Translations under genes and position numbers: made by a program
The notes under the pieces: model-generated
Told to the model about the DNA's origin: nothing
Databases searched by the model: none
The model's input: only the letters and a program-made list of their open reading frames with translations
Part shown: positions 5,870 to 14,234 of the stretch, in pieces
Layout of the letters: each line of letters opens with the position of its first letter
How positions within the stretch are numbered: position 1 is the first letter of the stretch
NCBI GenBank assembly: GCA_020049615.1
Contig: JAIFKN010000080.1
Span: 1-20,230 of the forward strand
DNA length: 20,230 nucleotides
Reading direction: 5' to 3'
Source of the DNA: a bacterium
Lineage (GTDB): Bacteria; Planctomycetota; UBA11346

Positions 5870-7477
5870 ATGTTCGACCCCGCCCATGTCCAACCTATCG
5901 CTGGTGCCACCGGCGACTCCATCCTCCCGCAGTCGATCGCCGATGCGATCGCACCGCTGACCTGGCTGGCCGGCGGTCTCTACGTCCTGGCGGTCGCCGC
6001 CCTGGCGCTGTACGGCCTGCACAGCCTGTGGTTGCTGGCGCTCTTCCTGCGCCACCGCAAGGGAGCCAAGGCCCAGGCCGAGCTCGAGGCCGCGACCCCG
6101 CTGCCGCCCGATGCCGAGCTGCCGCACGTGCTGGTCCAGCTGCCGGTGTTCAACGAGCGCGACGTGGTCGTGCGCGTGCTGGAGTCGATCAGCCGGCTCG
6201 ACTGGCCGAAGGACCGCCTGCACATCCAGCTGCTCGACGACTCGACCGATGACAGCGTCGAGATCGGCCGGACCGAGGTGGCCAAGCTCCGCACCCGCGG
6301 CCTCGACGCGGTCTCGCTGCACCGCACCGACCGCACCGGCTTCAAGGCCGGCGCCCTGGAGAACGGCATGAAGGCGTGCGATGCGCCGTTCATCGCCATC
6401 TTCGACGCCGACTTCACGCCCAATCCCGACTTCCTGCGCATCGCGATCAAGCCCCTGCTCGCCGATCCCGGCCTCGCCCTGGTCCAGGGCCGCTGGGAGC
6501 ACCTCAACCGCGACGACAACATCCTCACCCAGGCGCAGGCCGTCGGCATCGACGGCCACTTCGCGGTCGAGCAGGGCGCGCGCGGCTGGTCCGGCCTGCC
6601 GATGAACTTCAACGGCACCTGCGGCCTCTGGCGCCGCACCGCCATCATCGATGCCGGCGGCTGGGAGCATGACACCCTGACCGAGGACATGGATCTGTCC
6701 TACCGCGCCCAGCTGGTCGGCTGGCGCTGCACCTACCGCATCGGCCTGGGCGTCCCCGGCGAGGTGCCGGCCGACGTCAACGCCTGGCGCAGCCAGCAGT
6801 TCCGCTGGGCCAAGGGCTCGATCCAGACCGCCATCAAGCTGCTGCCGCGCATCTGGCGCGGGCCGTGGGGGCTGCACGCCAAGGTGTGCAGCTCGCTGCA
6901 CATGACCCACTACATGGTGCACCCGCTGATCCTGCTGTCGCTGTTCTGCGCTCCGCTCGCCCTGCTGCTGGTCGACACTGGCGCCGTCCCCTGGTTCGTG
7001 CTGCTGCTCGGCGTGTTCAGCTTCGTGGTGGGCGCCAGCGCTCCGATCCTCGTCTACATCGTCAGCCAGCTCACCCTGCATGGCGCGAAGGGTTGGCGCA
7101 ATCTGCGTTCGCTGCCCATCCTCGCCGCCATCGGCACCGGCATCGCGATCAGCAACGGCCAGGCCGTGTGGCAGGCCGTGCGTGGCCAGCAGAGCGCCTT
7201 CGTGCGCACCCCGAAGGCCGGCGCGACCGGCACCAGCAGCTACCGCGCCAAGGCCCACAGCGGCATTCCCGAGGCGATCTGCGCCGTGTGGGCGATCGTC
7301 GGCATGACCGTCGGCTTCATTGGCGCGCATACCTGGATCACTCCCCTGCTCGCCATCTACCTCTCCGGCTTCGCCTGGATGAGCATCCACTGCATCCGCG
7401 AGCGTCGGGCGCGAGCCGCCAAGGTCGTCCGCCCGGTCGCTGCTCCGGCCGAGGATGTCGCCGCCCAGCCGGCCTGA
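5870..7477 (+). CDS. Family 2 processive membrane glycosyltransferase (cellulose/mannan synthase-like)
   Basis: 535 residues. An N-terminal membrane segment (about 31-60) is followed by the GT-A catalytic domain with HVLVQLPVFNE (86-96), LLDDSTDD (121-128), RTGFKAGALENGM (155-167), FDADF (178-182, the DxD), TEDMDLSYRAQLVGW (271-285) and QQFRWAKG (309-316). Together these give the D,D,D,QxxRW set of processive synthases. Four to five further membrane spans follow (about 350-370, 374-400, 414-432, 470-505), with the FVRTPKA loop typical of the CslA-like bacterial branch between them. Likely product is a beta-linked polysaccharide or glycolipid made at the inner membrane from a nucleotide or lipid-linked sugar; the exact sugar cannot be told. 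No PilZ domain is present. ATG 5870 is preferred because the membrane segment follows; TTG 5844 is the alternative. No partner BcsB-like or export gene is visible. Confidence 0.93.
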   Translation: MFDPAHVQPIAGATGDSILPQSIADAIAPLTWLAGGLYVLAVAALALYGLHSLWLLALFLRHRKGAKAQAELEAATPLPPDAELPHVLVQLPVFNERDVVVRVLESISRLDWPKDRLHIQLLDDSTDDSVEIGRTEVAKLRTRGLDAVSLHRTDRTGFKAGALENGMKACDAPFIAIFDADFTPNPDFLRIAIKPLLADPGLALVQGRWEHLNRDDNILTQAQAVGIDGHFAVEQGARGWSGLPMNFNGTCGLWRRTAIIDAGGWEHDTLTEDMDLSYRAQLVGWRCTYRIGLGVPGEVPADVNAWRSQQFRWAKGSIQTAIKLLPRIWRGPWGLHAKVCSSLHMTHYMVHPLILLSLFCAPLALLLVDTGAVPWFVLLLGVFSFVVGASAPILVYIVSQLTLHGAKGWRNLRSLPILAAIGTGIAISNGQAVWQAVRGQQSAFVRTPKAGATGTSSYRAKAHSGIPEAICAVWAIVGMTVGFIGAHTWITPLLAIYLSGFAWMSIHCIRERRARAAKVVRPVAAPAEDVAAQPA

Positions 7478-7536
7478 CGAGGCCTGGGCGTTTGACGCTG
7501 GGGCTCTAGGGGCATGGCCGTAGTCTGCGCCCCGCC

Positions 7537-7947
7537 ATGTACCCTATTGAACTGACCGACCCCATCCGCGACGAGATCAAGGCCATGGGCCTGACCGAGG
7601 CGACCACCCCCGCCCAGGTCGATGCCGAGCTGGCCAAGCCGGGACCGGTCCTGGTGTTCGTCAACAGCGTGTGCGGCTGCGCCGCCGCCGGGGCCCGTCC
7701 CGGTCTGGCCAAGGCTCTGGCCGAGGCGGAGAGGAAGCCCAGCACTGTCACCGTGTTCGCCGGCGTCGATCGCGAGGCGGTGCAGGCGGCCCGCGCCCAT
7801 TTCGCCGAGTATCCGCCCAGCTCGCCCAGCGCGGCTCTGCTCAAGGATGGCGAGGTGGTGTGGATGCTGCATCGCCATCAGATCGAGGGGCGCCAACCCC
7901 AGCAGATCGCCGAGCTGTTCAAGCAGGCCTTCGCCCAGCACTGCTGA
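7537..7947 (+). CDS. BrxA/BrxB-family bacilliredoxin
   Basis: 136 residues, full length for the family. Thioredoxin fold with the diagnostic active site VNSVCGCAAAGARPG (C46-G-C48), VTVFAGVDREAV, the YPPSSPS cis-proline region (92-98) and RHQIEGR near the C terminus. Characterised members remove bacillithiol from protein mixed disulfides, or otherwise act as disulfide reductases in the cytosol. The gene starts 59 bp after the glycosyltransferase. The ATG is the natural family start (MYPIE...). No Shine-Dalgarno is seen; a TANNNT-type -10 (TAGTCT, 7521-7526) lies 10 bp upstream of the ATG without a convincing -35 at normal spacing. A bacillithiol-dependent thiol system in this organism is inferred, not shown. 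Confidence 0.93.
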   Translation: MYPIELTDPIRDEIKAMGLTEATTPAQVDAELAKPGPVLVFVNSVCGCAAAGARPGLAKALAEAERKPSTVTVFAGVDREAVQAARAHFAEYPPSSPSAALLKDGEVVWMLHRHQIEGRQPQQIAELFKQAFAQHC

Positions 7948-7955
7948 GCACGCCG

Positions 7956-7984
7956 TTGCACGGGTCATAGCTGGCGCCTATCCT
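7956..7984 (+). promoter_or_regulatory. Putative sigma70-type promoter for the kinase-receiver gene
   Basis: TTGCAC (7956-7961), a 17-bp spacer, then TATCCT (7979-7984). Only 10 bp separate the -10 from the ATG at 7995, so the transcript would have a leader of at most a few bases. No Shine-Dalgarno is present, which is consistent. The -10-to-ATG spacing is the same as for the bacilliredoxin gene. Confidence 0.45.
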
Positions 7985-7994
7985 GGCCACCAGC

Positions 7995-9983
7995 ATGAGT
8001 TCCGAGCCGGGTTGTCCGTTTCCGCGCCTGGCAGGCGCTTGGCCTCAGGTCGGGCCTTGGCGCGTGCTGCGATTCCTCGGCGCCGGCGGGATGGGTTCCG
8101 TCTTCGCCGCAGTCGGGCCGGCTGCCGGCGAGGTGGCCGTGAAGCTGATTCCGCCGTTCCAGAACGGCCATGCCCGTGTCCGCCTGCTGGCCGAAGCCCG
8201 CGCGGCGGCGGCGGTGGAGCATCCGAACCTGGTGCGATGCCTGGACGTCGGCGAGCATCTCGGCCATCCCTATCTGGTCATGGAACTGGTCCCTGGGGGC
8301 GATGGCGACGACCTGGTCCGCCGGCACGCCTGCCTCGTGCCGCGTGAGCGGTTGCTGGCCATCGCCCGGGACGCGGCCGCCGGTCTGGCCGCTCTGCATG
8401 CCGCCGGCATCGTCCATCGCGACCTCAAGCCATCCAACCTGCTCTTCGCCGCCGACGGCCGGGCGCTGGTCGCCGACTTCGGCCTCGCCCACCTCGACGA
8501 TGGCGCGCCTGGCGTGACCCGGGCCGGGTTCACCGTCGGGACGCCGGACTACATGCCCCCGGAGCAGGCGCGCGCCGAGCCGCTCGACGGGCGGGCCGAC
8601 CTCTATGCCCTGGGCGCCACCCTCTACCACCTGGCCACCGGCCGGCCGCCGCACACTGGCGCCACCACCTGGGTGGTGATGGGCGCGGTCATCTCCGAGC
8701 CCTTCCCCGATGTACTGGCCTTGCGCGACGACCTCGGCAGCGGTTTCGGCGCGGTCATCGCCAAGCTCGGAGCCAAGCAGAAGGACGAACGCTACACAGA
8801 CGCCGGCCAGCTGCTCGATGACCTCGCCCTGGTGACGGCCGGCCGGCCACCGGTGCATGCTCGCTACCGGTCCTCCGTCGAACTGCTGGCCAGCGGACCG
8901 CCTCCCGATGCCCCGAGCGTCCTGCTCATCGACGACGATCCGCTGGTCCGTCGCATCTATTCCATCGGGCTTGGGGCGCGCGGCCTGGTCTGCATCGTCG
9001 CCAATGATGGATCGATGGGCCTGGACATGGCCGATCGCCTGAGACCCGCGGCGGCGGTGGTCGACCTCGTGCTGCCCGACCTCGATGGGGCCGAGGTCGT
9101 GCGCCAGCTGCATGCCAGCCAGCCGGATCTGCCGATCGTGGTGCTGTCCAACGCCTTCGCCGTCGAACAGCTGACGGCCGCACGGACGGCCGGTGCGGTC
9201 CGTGTCCTGCCCAAGGCTGCCACCCCGCCACTGCGCCTGGCTGATGAGCTGCATGCCCTGCTGCGTCGTCCGGCCGTGGCCGTCCCGGCGCAGGCGGCGG
9301 TCCCGCCCGCCGAAGCGCTCTGCGCCGCCGACGCGGCAGTTGCGCGCCTGCAGGTGCTGGTCAGGCGGCTGGGGCAGGGGGACGAGTCGATGCTGCTGGT
9401 CGAGTTGGCCGCTGCTGCGCACGGCTTCGCCGCCGCGGCCGGTGCAGCCGGCGCCGCCGCCGCCGCGACGCTCGGGGCGGCGACCGAGACCCTGGTGCGC
9501 GAACTGATCGCCCAGCCGGAGCGGCGCAGCGCCTCCAGCCGCCGGACCCTGGCCCAGGCCGCCGCCGCGCTCCGGCAGCTGGTTCTCGCGCCTGGCTGCA
9601 GCCTGGCCGGGATGCAGGTGCTGGCTGTCGATGACGACCGCATGGCGCGGACGCTGCTCCGTGCCGCCCTGGATCGCGTCGCGCTCCGGCACGACATCGT
9701 CGGCTCACCCGAGGATGCGCTCGCCAAGCTCGCCACTGGCAGCTACCACCTGCTGCTCACCGACGTGGTCATGGACCATCTCAGCGGCTTCCAGCTCGCC
9801 GCCCGCGTCCGCGCCATGCCCGGCTGCGCACAGCTGCCGATCATCTTCGTCACCGGTCTCGACGACTTCCCCGCCTTCTTCGCTGCCGGCGAGGGCACTG
9901 GCACCGATCTCATCGCCAAGCCGTACCTGCTCATCGAGCTCGGGGTCAAGGCACTGGTGCTGCTGGCAACCCGCCGCAGCTGA
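7995..9983 (+). CDS. Hanks-type Ser/Thr kinase fused to receiver, Hpt-like and second receiver domains
   Basis: 662 residues, soluble, no membrane segment. The kinase domain (about 21-285) has P-loop GAGGMGSV (29-36), VAVK with K50, catalytic HRDLKPSN (141-148, D143), DFG (161-163) and GTPDYMPPEQ (182-191), all intact. Receiver 1 (307-424) has acidic DDD (313-315), acceptor D357 in VVDLVLPDLDG, S385 and K407. The segment 440-530 is helical and Ala-rich with an Hpt-like pattern, GDESMLLVELAAAAHGF, placing H476 at the phospho-histidine position. Receiver 2 (540-660) has DDD (546-548), acceptor D590 in LLTDVVMDHLSGF, T620 and K642. Both receivers keep every catalytic residue. There is no histidine-kinase ATPase domain, so the phosphodonor must come from elsewhere. 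Likely a cytosolic node joining Ser/Thr and His-Asp signalling; targets unknown. It lies 13 bp upstream of tsaB. Confidence 0.93.
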   Translation: MSSEPGCPFPRLAGAWPQVGPWRVLRFLGAGGMGSVFAAVGPAAGEVAVKLIPPFQNGHARVRLLAEARAAAAVEHPNLVRCLDVGEHLGHPYLVMELVPGGDGDDLVRRHACLVPRERLLAIARDAAAGLAALHAAGIVHRDLKPSNLLFAADGRALVADFGLAHLDDGAPGVTRAGFTVGTPDYMPPEQARAEPLDGRADLYALGATLYHLATGRPPHTGATTWVVMGAVISEPFPDVLALRDDLGSGFGAVIAKLGAKQKDERYTDAGQLLDDLALVTAGRPPVHARYRSSVELLASGPPPDAPSVLLIDDDPLVRRIYSIGLGARGLVCIVANDGSMGLDMADRLRPAAAVVDLVLPDLDGAEVVRQLHASQPDLPIVVLSNAFAVEQLTAARTAGAVRVLPKAATPPLRLADELHALLRRPAVAVPAQAAVPPAEALCAADAAVARLQVLVRRLGQGDESMLLVELAAAAHGFAAAAGAAGAAAAATLGAATETLVRELIAQPERRSASSRRTLAQAAAALRQLVLAPGCSLAGMQVLAVDDDRMARTLLRAALDRVALRHDIVGSPEDALAKLATGSYHLLLTDVVMDHLSGFQLAARVRAMPGCAQLPIIFVTGLDDFPAFFAAGEGTGTDLIAKPYLLIELGVKALVLLATRRS

Positions 9984-9996
9984 CCAGCATCCCGAC

Positions 9997-10656
9997 ATGC
10001 TGATCGCCTTCGAGGCCGTGGAGCGCAGCGGCTCGGCCTGCGCGTGGGATGGCTCGGCGCTGGCCTTCGAGCGCTGCGCCGGCCATGCCGAGGCCTGCCT
10101 CGTGCCGCTGATCGACCGCCTGATGCGGGCTCATGCGCCGGTGTCGGCGCTGGCGGTGGCGGCAGGACCGGGCTCGTTCACCGGGCTGCGCGTCGCCGCC
10201 CTCGCTGCCCGCACCATCGCCTGGCTCGACCGCCTGCCGGTGCATGCCGTCGACAGCCTAGCCGCCTGCGCCGCGCAGCAGGGCGACGGCTGCTGGCTGG
10301 TGCTGCTGCCACTCAAGCGCGATACCACCTTCCACGGCCTGTTCCGCGTCTCCGGGGGCGTTGTCACGACCCTGTCCGCGACCGCGGCATGCCTGGACGC
10401 GGCGCAGCCGCAGCTGCCGCCCGAATCGGCCGGAGCCGTCGTGGTCGGTCCGGCGCTGGCCGCCAAGCCGGGGTTGGCGCAGCGCTGGCTGCCTGGCGCG
10501 ACGCTCGGCGATCCGGCGCCGCCGGACGCGCGCGGCGTGGCCCGCCTCGCCGGCCAGGTCCCGCCGGTGGCGTGGGATCGCGTGCTGCCGCTCTACCACC
10601 AGGAGCCGGCGCCGGTCTTGCAGCGGGCGGCCGCACGCGAAGCATTGCAGGCCTAG
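9997..10656 (+). CDS. tsaB: TsaB, component of the tRNA t6A37 threonylcarbamoyltransferase complex
   Basis: 219 residues, normal length for the family. ASKHA-fold protein with the conserved AAGPGSFTGLRVA (55-67) and a C-terminal LPLYHQEPAP like the P-x-Y-hydrophobic ending of TsaB. TsaB is a catalytically inactive paralogue of TsaD and scaffolds TsaD and TsaE for N6-threonylcarbamoyladenosine formation on ANN-decoding tRNAs. The usual N-terminal DTS-like stretch is altered here (IAFEAVERSG), which is common in divergent TsaB proteins. Starts 13 bp after the kinase gene and abuts alr with no intergenic base, so the three are probably one transcript. ATG 9997 places the first beta strand at the expected position. 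Confidence 0.9.
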   Translation: MLIAFEAVERSGSACAWDGSALAFERCAGHAEACLVPLIDRLMRAHAPVSALAVAAGPGSFTGLRVAALAARTIAWLDRLPVHAVDSLAACAAQQGDGCWLVLLPLKRDTTFHGLFRVSGGVVTTLSATAACLDAAQPQLPPESAGAVVVGPALAAKPGLAQRWLPGATLGDPAPPDARGVARLAGQVPPVAWDRVLPLYHQEPAPVLQRAAAREALQA

Positions 10657-11754
10657 ATGGCTTGGCGGAACCGCGTCGAGGTCAGTTACGGTGCCCTGCG
10701 CCAGAACGTCGGAGCGATCCGCGCCGCGGCCGGCGGGCGCGACGTCATCGCCGTGGTCAAGGCTGACGCCTATGGGCTGGGACTCGAACGTTGCGCCCGC
10801 ATCTACCACGAGGCCGGGGTCGGCGCGATGGCCTGCGCGACCATCGGCGAGGCGGACAAGATCCGACGTGTCGCCCCGGAATGTCGCGTCCTGCTGCTGG
10901 GCAGTCCGTTGCCCGAGGAGCGCCCGGCGGCAGTGGCCAGCGGCTACGAGCCATGCCTGTCGACCCTCGACGAGGTGCACGAGTTCGCCCAGCAGGCCAA
11001 TCCCCGCGCACCGCTCAACGTGCACGTCAATGTCGATACCGGCATGGGCCGTTTCGGTGCCCAGCCGGACGAGGCCGAGGCGATGGTGCGCGAGATCCTG
11101 GCCTGGAACAGCCTGCACCTGGCAGGCATCAGCACGCATTATCCGATGGCCGACCGGCCCGAGGTCGCCGGGGCGCAGGAGCAGGCGATGGACGCCTTGC
11201 TCGACCGCCTGCCGCCGCTGCCGACGGACACCTGGATCCACTGGCATAACTCCGAGGGCCTGCTGCTGCGCCCCGCCGACCGCACCAATGTCGTGCGCGT
11301 CGGTCTGCTGCTCACCGGCACGGTCCCGGCCGGCTGTCCCGATCCCGGTCTGACCCCGGCGGTGCGCTGGGTCTCGTCGCTGTCGCTGGTCAAGCGCCTA
11401 CCCAAGGGTCATGGCGTCAGCTACAACCGGACCAAGGTGCTCGATCGCGACACCGTCACCGGCATCGTGCCGGTGGGCTACGCTGACGGCTACCCGCTGG
11501 CCCTATCCGGCAAGGGGGCCGTCCTGGTGCAGGGCCGGCGCTGCCCGGTCCTCGGCCGGGTGACCATGGACTACATCATCGTCGACCTCACCGATCTGAC
11601 CTCGCCGGTCGGGCCGGGCGAGCCGGTGGTGCTGTTCGGCCCGCAGGGTTCCGACGTCCTCAGCGTCACCGAGCTCGCACGCCTGGCCGGCACCATCCCC
11701 TACGACATCCTCTGCGGCCTGCGCGGCCGCTGCGAGGTCGTCGGGGTGCCGTAG
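10657..11754 (+). CDS. alr: Alanine racemase
   Basis: 365 residues, full length. PLP enzyme interconverting L- and D-alanine for peptidoglycan; cytosolic dimer. The PLP lysine is K35 in VVKADAYGLG (33-42). The second-subunit catalytic tyrosine is Y256 in GHGVSYNRT. Also present are NVDTGMGRFG (125-134), VPVGYADGYP (271-280) and LGRVTMDYIIVD (299-310). The ATG follows the tsaB stop codon directly. The pairing of t6A synthesis genes with alr recurs in bacteria (for example TsaE next to Alr in some fused genes), so the arrangement is plausible housekeeping linkage. An 85-bp gap follows before the GH94 gene. Confidence 0.95.
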   Translation: MAWRNRVEVSYGALRQNVGAIRAAAGGRDVIAVVKADAYGLGLERCARIYHEAGVGAMACATIGEADKIRRVAPECRVLLLGSPLPEERPAAVASGYEPCLSTLDEVHEFAQQANPRAPLNVHVNVDTGMGRFGAQPDEAEAMVREILAWNSLHLAGISTHYPMADRPEVAGAQEQAMDALLDRLPPLPTDTWIHWHNSEGLLLRPADRTNVVRVGLLLTGTVPAGCPDPGLTPAVRWVSSLSLVKRLPKGHGVSYNRTKVLDRDTVTGIVPVGYADGYPLALSGKGAVLVQGRRCPVLGRVTMDYIIVDLTDLTSPVGPGEPVVLFGPQGSDVLSVTELARLAGTIPYDILCGLRGRCEVVGVP

Positions 11755-11778
11755 GCCGGAAGCCGGGATTCGACGGTT

Positions 11779-11797
11779 CCAATCGCGCTTCGCTTGG
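11779..11797. promoter_or_regulatory. Possible regulator-binding pseudo-palindrome upstream of the GH94 gene
   Basis: CCAA and TTGG half-sites flank an 11-bp centre containing CG on each side. It lies in the only sizeable gap upstream of GH94 and might be an operator for the LacI-type regulator encoded at the right end of the window. The match is weak and would be expected by chance fairly often in such GC-rich DNA. Confidence 0.2.
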
Positions 11798-11829
11798 CAT
11801 GCGCCCCCGGTCGCCACCCTTGCACGGCC

Positions 11830-11834
11830 AGGAG
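11830..11834 (+). promoter_or_regulatory. Shine-Dalgarno site of the GH94 gene
   Basis: AGGAG with a 5-bp spacer to ATG 11840. It is one of only two clear Shine-Dalgarno sites in the window and fixes the start of the phosphorylase. Confidence 0.8.
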
Positions 11835-11839
11835 CTGAC

Positions 11840-14227
11840 ATGCGCTACGGACACTTCGACGACGCCGCCCGCGAGTACGTGATCGAACGGCCCGACACGC
11901 CGAAGTCGTGGACCAACTACCTCGGCGACACCACCTACGGCGCGATCATCACCAACAACGCCGGCGGCTACTCGTTCTACCGCAGCGGCGCGCTGGGCCG
12001 CTTCCTGCGCTTCCGCACCAATGGCATCCCGATGGACCAGCCGGGCCGCTACCTCTACCTGCAGGACCGCGCCGACGGCGACTTCTGGAGCGCCTCGTGG
12101 CAGCCGGTGGGCAAGCCCTTGTCCCAGTACAAGAGCACCTGCCGCTTCGGCACCGGCTACGCGGTGATCGACAGCGCCTACCGCGGCATCCGCAGCGAGA
12201 CGACCTACTTCGTGCCGCGCGGCCAGACCTTCGAGTACTGGAAGCTGGTAGTGACCAACACCGGCACGGAGGTGCGCCGGCTGTCGCTCTACACCTACGT
12301 CGAGTTCGCCAATTCGTGGAACATGGCGCAGGACCAGGTCAATCTGCAGTACACCCAGTACATCGTCGACTGCGATTGCCGCGATGGCGTGATCGAGCGC
12401 GGGCAGAATCCGCATCTCGCCGAGGATCCGGCGAACTTCACCAACGATGACCAGAGCCGCTGGAACTGGATGACCCAGGCCGGCGCGCCGGTCACTGCCT
12501 TCGACACCGACCGCGACGCCTTCATCGGGCCCTACCGCACCTACGCCAACCCGCTGGCCATCCACAACGGCCGCTGCGGCGGCTCGCGTGCACATGGCGA
12601 CAACGCCTGCGGCAGCCTGCAGTCGGAGATCGACCTGCAGCCGGGCGAGAGTCGCACCGTCATCGTCATGCTCGGCATCGGCCGCCAGAGCGAGGGGGCG
12701 CGCATCCGCAGCGAGTTCGGCACGCCCGAGCGCTGCGATGCCGAGCTGGCCAAGGTCAAGGCCTACTGGCACCCGCGCCTGGCGACCTTCGCGGCCAAGA
12801 CCGCCGACCCGCTGTTCGACTCGTTCGTCAACACCTGGAACGCCTACAACTGCCAGATCACCTTCGCCTGGAGCCGCGCCGCCTCGCTGGTCTACAACGG
12901 TGAGCGTGATGGCCTGGGCTACCGCGACAGCGTGCAGGACATCATCTCGGCCGCGACCATGGTCCCGGACGAGGCCGAGGGCCGGCTGAGCATGCTGATA
13001 ACCGGCCAGGAGTCGGGCGGCAGCGCCATGCCGCAGGTCTTCCCCTACCGGCACCGCCCTGGCCACGAGACGCCGACCGATCCGCACCGCATCCGCAGCG
13101 ACGACTGCATGTGGCTGTTCAACGCCATCCCGGCCCTGGTCAAGGAGACCGGCGACCTGGCCTACCTCGACCGCGTGCTGCCCTTCGCCGACGCCGGCGA
13201 GGCGACGGTGCTCAGCCACCTGCGACGCGCGATCGAGTTCAGCCTCGCCCACCGCGGCGCCAACGGCCTGCCCTGCGGGCTCGAGGCCGACTGGAACGAC
13301 TGCCTGCGCATGGGCTACCGCGGCGAGACGGTGTTCGTCGCCTTCCAGCTGCGCTACGCCTTCACCGTCTACATCGAGATCTGCACCCGTCTCGGCCGCG
13401 CTGCTGAGATCGCCTGGGCAAAGGCCGGCCTGGCCGAGATCGACGCCGCGATCGAGCGCCGCTGCTGGGACGGCGAGTGGTTCATCCGCGCGATCAGCGA
13501 GCGCGGCGAGGTGATCGGCTCCAAGGCTGCGGCCGAGGGCCAGATATTCCTCAACACCCAGTCGTGGGCGGTGATCAGCGGCTTTGCCGGAAGCGAGCGC
13601 GGCCGGGTCGCCATGGACGCGGTGAAGTCCCGCCTCGCCACGCCCTTCGGCATCGCCCTGTGCGATCCGCCGTTCCGCACCGTGCCGTGCCGCGAGATCC
13701 GCGCCGTGTTGTTCGGCCCCTCGATGAAGGAGAACGGCGGCATCTTCAGCCAGATCCAGCCGTGGGCGGTGATCGCCGAGTGCATGCTGCGCCGGCCGGA
13801 GCGCGCCTGGGCCTACTGGCGCGCCTTCTGCCCGGCCAACCAGAACGACCGCGCCGAGATCCGCCAGATCGAGCCCTACGTCCACTGCCAGAGCACGCAC
13901 GGCAGGCACAGCCGCCACTTCGGCGCCAGCCGCCTGTCGTGGCTCACCGGCACCGCCACCTGGGCCTACGCCGCGGCCACCCAGCACCTCTGCGGCGTGC
14001 GTCCGGACTGGGACGGTCTGCGCATCGATCCGTGCCTGGAGCCCGGTTCCGGCAGCGTGACGGTGCGTCGCCGCTTCCGCGGCAAGGCCTACGAAGTCCG
14101 CATGACTCCCGGCGCCACCGGCACCGGGGTGAAGCAGTTGATCCTCAACGGCCACGAAATGGCCGGCGACCTGGTGCCTGCCGCCCAGGCCAAGGAGGTC
14201 AACCTGGTCGAGGCGCTGCTCGGCTGA
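11840..14227 (+). CDS. Glycoside hydrolase family 94 disaccharide phosphorylase
   Basis: 795 residues, the usual size of GH94 cellobiose/chitobiose phosphorylases, with no signal peptide, so cytosolic. It splits a beta-linked disaccharide with phosphate to an alpha-sugar-1-phosphate plus a monosaccharide. The N terminus MRYGHFDDAAREYVIERPDT and NNAGGYSFYRSG match the family. The (alpha/alpha)6 domain carries GLGYRDSVQD, GSAMPQVFPY and catalytic acid D484 in EADWNDCL. SMKENGGIFSQIQPW and RLSWLTGTATWAY near the end complete the phosphate/active-site region. Stretches such as ANPLAIHNGRC and NACGSL look more like chitobiose or laminaribiose phosphorylases than cellobiose phosphorylase, but specificity cannot be assigned by eye. 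It ends 7 bp from the stop of the convergent MFS gene, leaving no room for a separate terminator. Confidence 0.95.
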   Translation: MRYGHFDDAAREYVIERPDTPKSWTNYLGDTTYGAIITNNAGGYSFYRSGALGRFLRFRTNGIPMDQPGRYLYLQDRADGDFWSASWQPVGKPLSQYKSTCRFGTGYAVIDSAYRGIRSETTYFVPRGQTFEYWKLVVTNTGTEVRRLSLYTYVEFANSWNMAQDQVNLQYTQYIVDCDCRDGVIERGQNPHLAEDPANFTNDDQSRWNWMTQAGAPVTAFDTDRDAFIGPYRTYANPLAIHNGRCGGSRAHGDNACGSLQSEIDLQPGESRTVIVMLGIGRQSEGARIRSEFGTPERCDAELAKVKAYWHPRLATFAAKTADPLFDSFVNTWNAYNCQITFAWSRAASLVYNGERDGLGYRDSVQDIISAATMVPDEAEGRLSMLITGQESGGSAMPQVFPYRHRPGHETPTDPHRIRSDDCMWLFNAIPALVKETGDLAYLDRVLPFADAGEATVLSHLRRAIEFSLAHRGANGLPCGLEADWNDCLRMGYRGETVFVAFQLRYAFTVYIEICTRLGRAAEIAWAKAGLAEIDAAIERRCWDGEWFIRAISERGEVIGSKAAAEGQIFLNTQSWAVISGFAGSERGRVAMDAVKSRLATPFGIALCDPPFRTVPCREIRAVLFGPSMKENGGIFSQIQPWAVIAECMLRRPERAWAYWRAFCPANQNDRAEIRQIEPYVHCQSTHGRHSRHFGASRLSWLTGTATWAYAAATQHLCGVRPDWDGLRIDPCLEPGSGSVTVRRRFRGKAYEVRMTPGATGTGVKQLILNGHEMAGDLVPAAQAKEVNLVEALLG

Positions 14228-14234
14228 GCGCCGG

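Noticed and set aside
5844..5870. TTGACA-containing promoter and TTG start for the glycosyltransferase
   Set aside because: TTGACA is present, but no -10 lies at proper spacing before the coding region; ATG 5870 is a sufficient start.
7492..7526. TTGACG with TAGTCT as a promoter for the bacilliredoxin gene
   Set aside because: The spacer would be 23 bp, too long for a standard sigma70 promoter; the -10 alone is mentioned in the gene entry.
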